This document shows, one piece after another, positions 6,649 to 14,065 of a stretch of DNA of 18,233 nucleotides. The translations under genes were made by a program, and so were the position numbers. The DNA is from Lachnoclostridium sp. UBA2905 (lineage in GTDB: Bacteria; Bacillota; Clostridia; Lachnospirales; Lachnospiraceae), in the NCBI GenBank assembly GCA_002349525.1, contig DEDL01000033.1, positions 22,431 to 40,663 on the forward strand, given 5' to 3'. The notes under the pieces were generated by a model that had not been told where the DNA came from, ran no database searches, and saw only the letters and a program-made list of their open reading frames with translations. How positions within the stretch are numbered: the first letter of the stretch is position 1; every line of letters starts with the position of its first letter.

Positions 6649-9600
6649 ATGGTGAAGATCAGAAAAAAGATTTTAACTAAAAGCATTTCTGTTCTTACAT
6701 GTGCAGGAATGACAGCCGGATTATTTGCTCCGGCAGTATCAGGTAATGTTGCAAAAGCAGCGTCTGAGGCAACAAGAGAGGATGCATCAGTGGTATATTT
6801 TGTTGATGCAGGAGATTATGTAGTTGACACAGTTTGTAAAGGTGATCAGCTTGGTACCCGTAACAGTGTAACCGATCAGGTATATGGAGAAGATAAGGTT
6901 ACAGGTTATAAGTGGGGCGTGGTTGATTCTGTAAGCGATCCGCTTAAGAACGGTGCTCCATCATGTGGAGGAGTTGCAACAGACAATTCCTGGCCATATG
7001 AGATGAATACAGCCAATGCTGATGCCGCTAATAAAAAGGCAAGTAACCGATACACTAAGAACCAGTACGAAAACAGTGTTGAAGTAAGAAACCTTGATTA
7101 TAAGTTTGAACTTGCTGCAGGAAAATATTCAGTTGAAGTTTGTACAACAGACCCATGGAGCTGTTCCAAGTCACCAACACTTTTAATTGGTTCAGCTGAT
7201 CCAGACAAGGATTTTGCTGCTGGAAAAGGAAAGGTCCTTTCATCAGATACACCTGAGGAAGAGACAGTTACTCTTGATAAGGATGGCGAACTTACAGTAA
7301 GTCTTAGAGGAAAGGGTGATGACAATAAGGCCATTAACCTTTGCTACATACTTATTAAAGATACAGCAAAGATTCCTCCAAAAGATCCTGAAGAGGAAAA
7401 GGGGAATGCGGTACTTGATATCAATTCAATTTATTTCCAGTCATATGATGTATATGATGATATAAATCTTCCAACAGTTGGTGAAAACAAAAGTAAGATA
7501 GAATGGACATCATCAAATGAGGGAGTATTAAGCAGCGACGGAACTGTTAACAGACCGGGACAGGGTCAGCCAGATGCAGTTGTTGCTCTTACAGCGTCAG
7601 TATCTGACGGAAAAGATACAATAAAGAAAGAATTTATCTTTACAGTAATTGCGGAGAATGATATGAGCAATATTGATCAGTTCAATTTAGATGAAGTGGA
7701 AATCACTGATGATTATTACCTTGCAGCTGAGCAGAGTGATATAGATTTCCTTAAGAATTTTGATAACGACAGAATTTTATACCATTTCAGAGACACTGCT
7801 GGTATTGATACAAATGGTGCAAAGACATATAACGGCTGGGAGGATTCACTTATTGCCGGACATAGTGTAGGACATTATCTTACAGCTGTGGCACAGGCTA
7901 TTAAGGCAACAGGTGATTCAGAGCTTAAGGAGAAGCTTGATGAGATAATTCATGGACTCAAGGAATGCCAGGATGCAGTTGGAACAGGCTACATATTTGG
8001 TGCTAAGGTTGAGGACAGAAGCAATATTGAAAAACAGTTCGACATTGTTGAAGGAAAAGCATCAGGTGGAACATGGGTTCCTTGGTATACAATGCACAAA
8101 ATCATTGCAGGTCTTGTTGATACATACAAGTTTACAGGCAATAAGGAAGCACTTGAGGTTGCTTCAAATCTTGGAACATGGGTTTATAACCGTGTCAGCA
8201 AGTGGTCAAAGCAGACTAATAAGTCAATTCTTAATACAGAGTACGGTGGAATGAATGACTGCCTCTATGAATTGTATTACTATACAAGAAATGAGGAGCA
8301 TAAGCTTGCAGCTGAAAAATTTGATGACCCAGATCTTTACGAGATAATTACTTCAGGTAATAAGAACACACTTGCAAAGCGTCATGCTAATGCTACAATT
8401 CCTAAATTTGTAGGTGCAATTAAGAGATACGAGGTTCTTAGTGAAACAGGTGAAGCAACAGAAGAAGATGAGGCTTATTTTGAATATGCTAAGAAGTTCT
8501 TTGAGCTTGTTGTTGCTGATCATTCTTACATCACAGGTGGTGTAAGTGATATGGAGCATTTCCGTGATGACAATGCACAGGATTCAACAAGAACACAGTG
8601 TAACAACGAAAGCTGTTGTGCATACAACCTTCTTAAGCTTGCAAGGGAGCTCTTTAAGATAACAGGTGAAAGAAAATACGCTGATTACTACGAGACAACT
8701 CTTAGAAATGCCATTATGGGTGCCATCAACACAGAGAATGGTGCAACATCATATTTCTCACCTATGGCAACTGGATACTTCAAGACATTTGGTAATGAGG
8801 ATCCAGATAAGAACATGTTCTGGTGCTGTACAGGTAGTGGAATGGAAAACTTCACAAAGCTTGGTGACAGCATTTACTTCAAAAAGGGTAATGAGTTATT
8901 TGTTAACCAGTATATTGCTTCAAAGGTTACATGGAAAGAAGCAGGCATGAACATTGAGCAGATAAGTAATGTTACTACTTCAGATGAAGCTAAATTTAAT
9001 ATTACACTTACTGATGGAAGTGCATCAAAAGAGGCAGCTATCAACTTAAGAGTGCCTGACTGGATTGCAGGAACACCTGTTGTTAAGGTAAATAATACAG
9101 TGGTAAATGATGCGATTGTTTCATCAGGTTACATTAGAGTAAGCCGTGCATGGAATAGCGGAGATGTTATTTCATTTACATATCCAATGGAAGTTAAAGC
9201 ATACGGTCTTGCTGATAACAGTACAGTATATGGATTCAAATATGGTCCTACAGTACTTGCTGCAAAGCTTGGTAAAGAAAGTATGTCAAAGACAACATGG
9301 GCAGGAGCAAACCTTACAGCACCACTTATTAAGGTTGTTGGAGATGAGCAGGCTTCACTTACTATCGGATATAACACAACTAACAGACAGATTCTTGGTA
9401 CAGAGACACTTACTATTACAGAAGATATGTCAATAAGCGAATTCATGGATTCTGCTGCAACATATTTTGTAAAAGATACAAGTGCACAGGTTCCTACATT
9501 CAAGCTTACAGGAACAGATGCCGATGACAATATTAGCGGTGGACTTACATTCGTTCCATACAATACACTTAATGACGAAAGATATGGTATTTACTGGTAC

Positions 9601-11025
9601 TTCGAAAGCTCAGTTGAAGAGATGACTCCAGAAAAGATTCTTGCAACAAAAGACGAAGCAAGACAGGCAAAGAGCAGAATTGATTCAATCCAGCCTGGAT
9701 ACAGCCAGTATGAAAAGGATGCAATTCACCAGCTTGTAGAAGAAAATACAGTTGCTTCTACAATAGAGGGTGGTGGAAGTACACGTTATGCAAAGGCAGG
9801 TGGAAGCTTCACTTACAACATGATAGTCGACAAGAATAAGGCAAACCGTATTGTGTGCCAGTTTGCTAAAGAAGATGATGGCAAGACAATTAAAATATCT
9901 GTTGGAAACACTGTAATTGCTGAGTATACACTCAAGAGTGAAGATTCAGCTGAGTTCTACAAGGTAAGCTTTGATATTCCTAATGATGTAATGATAGCAA
10001 ACGTTAAGGATTTAAGTGCTACAGATGCAAGTGGCAATGCAAAGACAGAGACAGTTGTACCTGTTAAATTTGAAAGTGCTAACTCATCTGACAGTGCAAG
10101 ACTTGTAGGTGGACTTTACATGGCTGTACAGTACAGCAATAACGCATCAATTACAGCAGTAACATGTGATGCAGGAACTGTAGTTCCATCAAGTGACAAG
10201 AAAACATACGATATCTATGTTCCAAAGACATCATCAACAGTTAAATACAAGGTTACAATTGCTGACCAGTACGGACTCCTTTATATAAATGATGTTCTTG
10301 TAAATGATGCTAAGAACCAGAAGCTGATTCTTACAGGAGACAAGACAACAATTAATGCAAAGGTATTTGGTGAGGATCATAAGACATCAGCAGATTATGT
10401 AATCAACTTTATTAAGGGTGATGCACCAACTACTGTTACACCGGGAACAGTTACACCAACTACAGGTGCAGTAACAACTGGTACACAGCCACAGACAACA
10501 ACCAATGCCCTTGCAGATGCTGTTAATGCATTTAAGCAGACAACAGTAGCAGCAAAGACAATAGGTTACAAAGGCAACAATGTTAAGATCCGCCTTAAGT
10601 ATACAGATGCATTTGATAAGGCACTTGCTGCTGGAATAGTATCAGTTAAGCAGATTACTTATACATCTTCTAATAAGAAGGTTGTAAAGGTTAAGAGAAA
10701 TAAGCTTAAAGCTCTTAAGAAGGGAACTGCTAAGGTAACAGTTAATGTAACATTATCAACAGGTGACGTTCTTAAGCTTGCTACAACAGTTAAGGTTAAG
10801 AATCCTAAAATTAAGATTACAGGTAAAAAGACTGTTGTTAAGGGCAAATCAGTTAAGCTTAAAGCTAAGGCTTACGGAATCAAGGGCAAGATCAAATGGT
10901 CTGTAAGCAATAAGTCTATTGCCAAGGTTAAGAATGGTAAGGTAAAAGGACTTGCAAAGGGAACAGTTAAGGTAACTGCTAAGATAAAAAAGGTTAAGAA
11001 GACTGTTTCAGTTAAGGTTAAATAA
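6649..11025 (+). CDS. Secreted multidomain beta-L-arabinofuranosidase (GH127/GH146 type)
   Basis: The 1458-residue protein is exported: a basic N-terminus, a hydrophobic core at 12-30 and a signal peptidase site after AKA (35-37). Residues 45-240 look like a beta-sandwich carbohydrate-binding region, and 252-334 like an Ig-type domain. The catalytic alpha-barrel (PF07944) begins near 343 with GHSVGHYLTAVAQ and GGMNDCLYELYY. It holds the Glu and Cys ligands expected for the zinc/cysteine nucleophile site: E654 and C656/C657 in NESCCAYN, and C726-C727 in FWCCTGSG. ESC-x-YN followed by LLKL looks closer to GH146 than to GH127 HypBA1. RYGIYWYF near 980 ends the catalytic part. A DUF6805-like region (992-1150), a cadherin-like sandwich, a Thr/Pro linker (1257-1293) and two very lysine-rich BIg2-like repeats (about 1300-1458) follow, perhaps for wall retention. 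AGGAGG lies 6 bases upstream. It should release L-arabinose from plant glycans outside the cell. Confidence 0.85.
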   Translation: MVKIRKKILTKSISVLTCAGMTAGLFAPAVSGNVAKAASEATREDASVVYFVDAGDYVVDTVCKGDQLGTRNSVTDQVYGEDKVTGYKWGVVDSVSDPLKNGAPSCGGVATDNSWPYEMNTANADAANKKASNRYTKNQYENSVEVRNLDYKFELAAGKYSVEVCTTDPWSCSKSPTLLIGSADPDKDFAAGKGKVLSSDTPEEETVTLDKDGELTVSLRGKGDDNKAINLCYILIKDTAKIPPKDPEEEKGNAVLDINSIYFQSYDVYDDINLPTVGENKSKIEWTSSNEGVLSSDGTVNRPGQGQPDAVVALTASVSDGKDTIKKEFIFTVIAENDMSNIDQFNLDEVEITDDYYLAAEQSDIDFLKNFDNDRILYHFRDTAGIDTNGAKTYNGWEDSLIAGHSVGHYLTAVAQAIKATGDSELKEKLDEIIHGLKECQDAVGTGYIFGAKVEDRSNIEKQFDIVEGKASGGTWVPWYTMHKIIAGLVDTYKFTGNKEALEVASNLGTWVYNRVSKWSKQTNKSILNTEYGGMNDCLYELYYYTRNEEHKLAAEKFDDPDLYEIITSGNKNTLAKRHANATIPKFVGAIKRYEVLSETGEATEEDEAYFEYAKKFFELVVADHSYITGGVSDMEHFRDDNAQDSTRTQCNNESCCAYNLLKLARELFKITGERKYADYYETTLRNAIMGAINTENGATSYFSPMATGYFKTFGNEDPDKNMFWCCTGSGMENFTKLGDSIYFKKGNELFVNQYIASKVTWKEAGMNIEQISNVTTSDEAKFNITLTDGSASKEAAINLRVPDWIAGTPVVKVNNTVVNDAIVSSGYIRVSRAWNSGDVISFTYPMEVKAYGLADNSTVYGFKYGPTVLAAKLGKESMSKTTWAGANLTAPLIKVVGDEQASLTIGYNTTNRQILGTETLTITEDMSISEFMDSAATYFVKDTSAQVPTFKLTGTDADDNISGGLTFVPYNTLNDERYGIYWYFESSVEEMTPEKILATKDEARQAKSRIDSIQPGYSQYEKDAIHQLVEENTVASTIEGGGSTRYAKAGGSFTYNMIVDKNKANRIVCQFAKEDDGKTIKISVGNTVIAEYTLKSEDSAEFYKVSFDIPNDVMIANVKDLSATDASGNAKTETVVPVKFESANSSDSARLVGGLYMAVQYSNNASITAVTCDAGTVVPSSDKKTYDIYVPKTSSTVKYKVTIADQYGLLYINDVLVNDAKNQKLILTGDKTTINAKVFGEDHKTSADYVINFIKGDAPTTVTPGTVTPTTGAVTTGTQPQTTTNALADAVNAFKQTTVAAKTIGYKGNNVKIRLKYTDAFDKALAAGIVSVKQITYTSSNKKVVKVKRNKLKALKKGTAKVTVNVTLSTGDVLKLATTVKVKNPKIKITGKKTVVKGKSVKLKAKAYGIKGKIKWSVSNKSIAKVKNGKVKGLAKGTVKVTAKIKKVKKTVSVKVK

Positions 11026-11127
11026 TTAGCAGAATTACTCCATTTAAATAGATAACCTTTAAGGTTATGCCAAATTTCATTTCTTCTTTCAAACCCCTCT
11101 GTTTTGGGTGATTCCGAAAGGGACGGT

Positions 11128-11180
11128 CCCCGGCAGACATTGGTAATTAGTGTGTATATCAGTGTCTGGCGGGGATTTTT
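11128..11180 (+). terminator. Rho-independent terminator of the glycosidase gene
   Basis: CCCCGGCAGACATTG (11128-11142) pairs with CAGTGTCTGGCGGGG (11160-11174), a 15-bp GC-rich stem with one mismatch and one G-U pair, followed by ATTTTT. It sits about 100 bases after the stop codon. A smaller competing hairpin GGGA-CGG-TCCC (11120-11130) overlaps its left arm. A further palindrome, ATAACCTTTAAGGTTAT, lies at 11052-11068. Confidence 0.8.
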
Positions 11181-11281
11181 GTCGATATTTTTGCCATATT
11201 TTCTGATACTTTTTTATAAATGCCCTTTAATCTTCACGATTATAGTTAATATGCCTAATGTGTAGTATTATTTTTAATTTG

Positions 11282-11334
11282 CCTAATATAATGTAATAAC
11301 CACCTTATAAAAAGGGGAAATGCATTATATTAGG
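11282..11334 (+). promoter_or_regulatory. spmA leader stem-loop presenting the Shine-Dalgarno
   Basis: CCTAATATAATGTA (11282-11295) and TGCATTATATTAGG (11321-11334) form a 14-bp stem whose only non-Watson-Crick pair is G-U. The 25-base loop (11296-11320) contains the ribosome binding site AAAAGGGG (to 11317). The right arm covers the expected start of SpmA. A TATAAT lies within the left arm (11287-11292), so an alternative reading is a DNA operator over the promoter, in which case the hairpin would not be transcribed. Confidence 0.55.
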
Positions 11335-11350
11335 TTATATTTGGGCTTTT

Positions 11351-11905
11351 ATGATTTTATTTGGCATAGTTGTGGCTGCATTTACCGGGAATATGGGAAG
11401 GGTTAGTGCAGAGGCCATAAACAGTGCTAAGGAGGCTGTCTCTCTGGCTATAACCATGCTTGGAGTAATGTCTTTGTGGACTGGGATTATGGAGGTGGCA
11501 AAAGGGGCTGGCCTGATGGATAAGCTGACAGGACTTATGAGACCTGTTATAAGATTTCTGTTTCCGGGGCTTCCTGCCGGACACAGGGTAAATGAGTACA
11601 TAGCATCAAATATGATAGCCAATATATTGGGACTTGGATGGGCAGCAACTCCTGCCGGACTTAAAGCTGTAAAGGAATTAAAAAGACTAAATGGTGATAA
11701 GGCCCTTGCCAATGCAAATATATGCACATTTCTTATTGTAAATATGTCCTCACTTCAGCTTATACCGGTAAATATTATTGCTTACAGAAGCCAGTACGGT
11801 TCTGCAAACCCTGTATCAATACTTGTGCCGGCAATATTTGCCACTACCTGTTCAACGGCTGCAGGAGTAGTATTTGCTCTCTTATGGAGGAAAAAACATG
11901 GGTAA
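11351..11905 (+). CDS. spmA: Spore maturation protein A
   Basis: This membrane protein acts with SpmB in dehydration of the spore core during late sporulation; both belong to the nucleoside recognition/Gate domain family. Seen: several hydrophobic segments, SLWTGIMEVAKGAGLMDKL and the highly typical NMIANILGLGWAATPAGLKA, and near the C-terminus QLIPVNIIAYRSQYGS. The coordinates use the first standard start (ATG 11351, 184 residues), but this is probably too short: it has no ribosome binding site, and the frame is open upstream to 11300. There it encodes ILGYIWAF, which matches the usual MLxYIW start of SpmA proteins, and AAAAGGGG is correctly placed for initiation at ATT 11324 or ATA 11327. 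That gives about 192-193 residues, close to the Bacillus 196. No ATG, GTG or TTG occurs there in frame. It overlaps spmB by 8 bases. Confidence 0.88.
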   Translation: MILFGIVVAAFTGNMGRVSAEAINSAKEAVSLAITMLGVMSLWTGIMEVAKGAGLMDKLTGLMRPVIRFLFPGLPAGHRVNEYIASNMIANILGLGWAATPAGLKAVKELKRLNGDKALANANICTFLIVNMSSLQLIPVNIIAYRSQYGSANPVSILVPAIFATTCSTAAGVVFALLWRKKHG

Positions 11906-12422
11906 GATAATGCTATATGTCTCCGATGCTATAATACCCGGTGTATTTTTTGTCGTTATTTTTGCTGCTGTATATAAGAAAACAGATATATTCGGAGATT
12001 TTATAAATGGTGTGAAAGAGGGTTTTGACGTAACCCTTGGAATACTTCCCACCTTAATCGGACTAATGACTGCAGTGGGAATATTAAGAGCTTCCGGCGG
12101 ACTTGATATAATAGGAAATGTTCTGGCGCCGGCAGCAGAACTGTTAAAGCTTCCAAAGGAGCTTGTGCCACTTATTACAGTAAAGATGTTCTCATCCTCG
12201 GCTGCCGTAGGACTGCTTTTAGATATATATAAAAGCTTTGGCCCGGATTCATACATAGGAATGCTTGCATCAGTAATATTGAGCAGCTCAGAAACCATAT
12301 TTTATACCATCAGTGTATATCTTGGCAGTCTTGGAATAAGAAAATCCAGATATATTGTGCCAGGAGCTCTGGTGGCTACACTGGCAGGAATAATAGGAAG
12401 TATGATAATTGTAAGTCGGTAA
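11898..12422 (+). CDS. spmB: Spore maturation protein B
   Basis: The 174-residue membrane partner of SpmA is close to the Bacillus length of 178. The ATG at 11898 was chosen because GGAGG lies 7 bases upstream; an in-frame TTG at 11874 has no such support. Seen: an N-terminal hydrophobic segment (IIPGVFFVVIFAAVYK), KEGFDVTLGILPTLIGLMTAVGILRASG, PLITVKMFSSSAA, GPDSYIGMLASVILSSSET with the conserved polar cluster, FYTISVYLGSLGIRKSRY and a C-terminal membrane segment. Overlap with spmA (8 bases) implies coupled translation. Its stop lies only 8 bp from the stop of the convergent ispE, so its transcript must end inside ispE or overlap it as antisense RNA. Confidence 0.92.
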   Translation: MGKIMLYVSDAIIPGVFFVVIFAAVYKKTDIFGDFINGVKEGFDVTLGILPTLIGLMTAVGILRASGGLDIIGNVLAPAAELLKLPKELVPLITVKMFSSSAAVGLLLDIYKSFGPDSYIGMLASVILSSSETIFYTISVYLGSLGIRKSRYIVPGALVATLAGIIGSMIIVSR

Positions 12423-12430
12423 ATATAAGC

Positions 12431-13291
12431 TTAGATTGTGTGCACCACCTTTGCAAATGAGCCAGGAACCAGCAAAAGGCATTTTTCAAGTGCTTTACCG
12501 GCAGTCTCATCATTTTCAAAAATACCAAATACAGTTGGACCACTACCGCTCATAAGGGCACCGAGACTGCCATTTTTAATCATGCAGCCCTTAATGTCAT
12601 CAATTACAGGGTATTCTTTTACAGTAACATCTTCAAGTACATTGCCAAGAAGACTGCCCACTGCCGAATGATTCATCTGGGCCATATAATTCATAATATT
12701 ATCGATATCTGGATGATTTGTCTGGGAATCGATTTTCAGATTGCCATATACAAATGCTGTGGATACGTTAATAGGTGGTTTAACAATAAGTATGGTAACG
12801 TCTTTGTATTCAGGAAGTGGTGTGAGTATATCACCGATTCCTTCAGAAAGTGCAGTTCCTCTCAGAATACAGTATGGAATGTCGGCTCCAAGATTTACAG
12901 CGCGTTCCATAAGCTCTGCTTTAGACAAGCCCAGACCAAAAATATCATTCATTGCAATAAATGTTGTTGCGGCATCTGTACTTCCACCGGCCATTCCGGC
13001 AGCTATAGGAATATTTTTTTCAAGATGAATCTCTATAGAGGATTTGATGCCGAATTCATCTGCCATGTGGCGGGCAGCGCGCATAACAAGGTTTGTGTCA
13101 TCAACAGAAAGGGAAGAATCGGTACAGGTCATTGTAATCTCCCTACCGCCCTCTTTAATCGTAAAAGTAAGTATATCTTCCAGGTCAATAGTCTGCATTA
13201 TCATCTTAAGATCATGATAACCATCATCTCTCCTGCCTAACACGTCAAGACCAATGTTAATTTTTGCAGGAGCATTATAAGTGTAAATCAT
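12431..13291 (-). CDS. ispE: 4-diphosphocytidyl-2-C-methyl-D-erythritol kinase
   Basis: This GHMP kinase of the MEP isoprenoid pathway phosphorylates CDP-methylerythritol at the 2-hydroxyl using ATP. The 286-residue length is standard. Seen: APAKINIGLDVLGRRDDGYH at 7-26 with K10, the ATP loop PIAAGMAGGSTDAA at 95-108, GADIPYCI with D137 (K10 and D137 correspond to the E. coli catalytic pair K10/D141), and SGSGPTVFGIF near 248-258. The ribosome binding site AAAGGA lies about 8 bases upstream of the ATG. It is divergent from spoIIR and convergent with spmB. A TTGATG-17-TATACT promoter is placed upstream, leaving a leader of about 45 bases. Confidence 0.95.
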   Translation of the reverse strand: MIYTYNAPAKINIGLDVLGRRDDGYHDLKMIMQTIDLEDILTFTIKEGGREITMTCTDSSLSVDDTNLVMRAARHMADEFGIKSSIEIHLEKNIPIAAGMAGGSTDAATTFIAMNDIFGLGLSKAELMERAVNLGADIPYCILRGTALSEGIGDILTPLPEYKDVTILIVKPPINVSTAFVYGNLKIDSQTNHPDIDNIMNYMAQMNHSAVGSLLGNVLEDVTVKEYPVIDDIKGCMIKNGSLGALMSGSGPTVFGIFENDETAGKALEKCLLLVPGSFAKVVHTI

Positions 13292-13342
13292 TTTGTGAAT
13301 CCTTTCTTAAATAGCTTGCCTGTAGTTTTCAAAGTTATGTAC

Positions 13343-13371
13343 AGTATAAACGCAAGCCCTGAAAACATCAA
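13343..13371 (-). promoter_or_regulatory. sigmaA-type promoter of ispE
   Basis: On the minus strand TTGATG (13371-13366) is followed by a 17-base spacer and TATACT (13348-13343), two near-consensus boxes at ideal distance, 52 bases upstream of the ispE ATG. It lies head to head with the sigmaF-like promoter of spoIIR. Confidence 0.6.
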
Positions 13372-13394
13372 TAGTATTTTTATGTATAAATTAT

Positions 13395-13423
13395 GTATAA
13401 GCTCTTGTTTTTTGGTCAGACTT
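13395..13423 (+). promoter_or_regulatory. Candidate sigmaF-type promoter of spoIIR
   Basis: TGTATA (13394-13399), 14 bases, then GGTCAGACTT (13414-13423) fits the forespore sigmaF pattern GYATA, spacer about 15, GGnnAnAnT in every defined base, though the spacer is one base short. It lies about 30 bases before the spoIIR start codon. spoIIR is a classical sigmaF gene in Bacillus, so pattern and context agree. Confidence 0.5.
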
Positions 13424-13453
13424 ATGGATAGAAAGATGGGAGGTATATATATT

Positions 13454-14029
13454 ATGAAAATATTATACAGATGTGTGCTGGTGGTAATGCTGTTTATTTT
13501 TCTTGCTGGAGCTGGATTGCGTGTCAAAAACCGTAAACTTACTACATATAATAATGTATACGACAGTGTGTTTCGCTTTCATGTTCTTGCAAACAGCGAC
13601 AGTGACGCCGATCAGGCCCTAAAACTAAAGGTTAAGGATGCGGTGGTTACGCTTGCGGCAGAGGACATGAAAAATGCCGGGGTGAAAAGTAAGAGTGAAG
13701 CCATGGAGTATATGAAAAATAATTCCGCAAGATATATTGAAACAGCAAAAAATGTAATCAGAGACAAGGGATATAACTATGATGTAAATGTGACTATAGA
13801 TAAACACTGGTTCCCTCTTAAGGAATATGGAATGCAGGTTTATCCTGCAGGGGAATATGATGCCTACCGAATGCTTATCGGAAAGGCAGAAGGTAAAAAC
13901 TGGTGGTGTGTACTTTATCCATCGCTTTGTATGATAGAGGATACAAGGCAAAATGAACCGGATAATAAATCAGACAATAAATATGAAATTAAGTTCAGGT
14001 TTATTGAATGGTTGAAACAAGTGTGGTAG
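13454..14029 (+). CDS. spoIIR: Stage II sporulation protein R
   Basis: SpoIIR is secreted from the forespore into the intermembrane space, where it activates the SpoIIGA protease to process pro-sigmaE in the mother cell. The ATG at 13454 gives 191 residues and has GGGAGGT about 10 bases upstream; the longer in-frame ORF from 13295 has no such site. Seen: an N-terminal signal or anchor at about 3-21 (ILYRCVLVVMLFIFLAGAG), the family signature FRFHVLANSDSDADQALKLKVKDAV at about 40-64, and YGMQVYPAGEYDAYRMLIGKAEGKNWWCVLYPSLC with the conserved WWCVLYPxLC. The last 25 residues are polar. A sigmaF-like promoter precedes it. A gap of 36 bases separates it from ddl, so part of ddl transcription may come from here during sporulation. 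Confidence 0.93.
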   Translation: MKILYRCVLVVMLFIFLAGAGLRVKNRKLTTYNNVYDSVFRFHVLANSDSDADQALKLKVKDAVVTLAAEDMKNAGVKSKSEAMEYMKNNSARYIETAKNVIRDKGYNYDVNVTIDKHWFPLKEYGMQVYPAGEYDAYRMLIGKAEGKNWWCVLYPSLCMIEDTRQNEPDNKSDNKYEIKFRFIEWLKQVW

Positions 14030-14065
14030 AATGAAAAAAATTGTTGTAATAAGGAGATTTGACAA

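Noticed and set aside
9129..9563. 144-codon minus-strand ORF inside the glycosidase gene
   Set aside because: It is a shadow of a strongly biased coding frame (frequent ACA and CTT codons); no initiation signals.
12668..13240. 190-codon plus-strand ORF antisense to ispE
   Set aside because: It is the opposite frame of a clearly coding gene with full-length ispE motifs, and has no ribosome binding site.
13288..13527. Minus-strand ORF of 79 codons overlapping the ispE start, with a hydrophobic end
   Set aside because: Its start lies inside spoIIR, no ribosome binding site precedes its Met codons, and it covers the ispE and spoIIR promoters. It is better explained as a chance frame.
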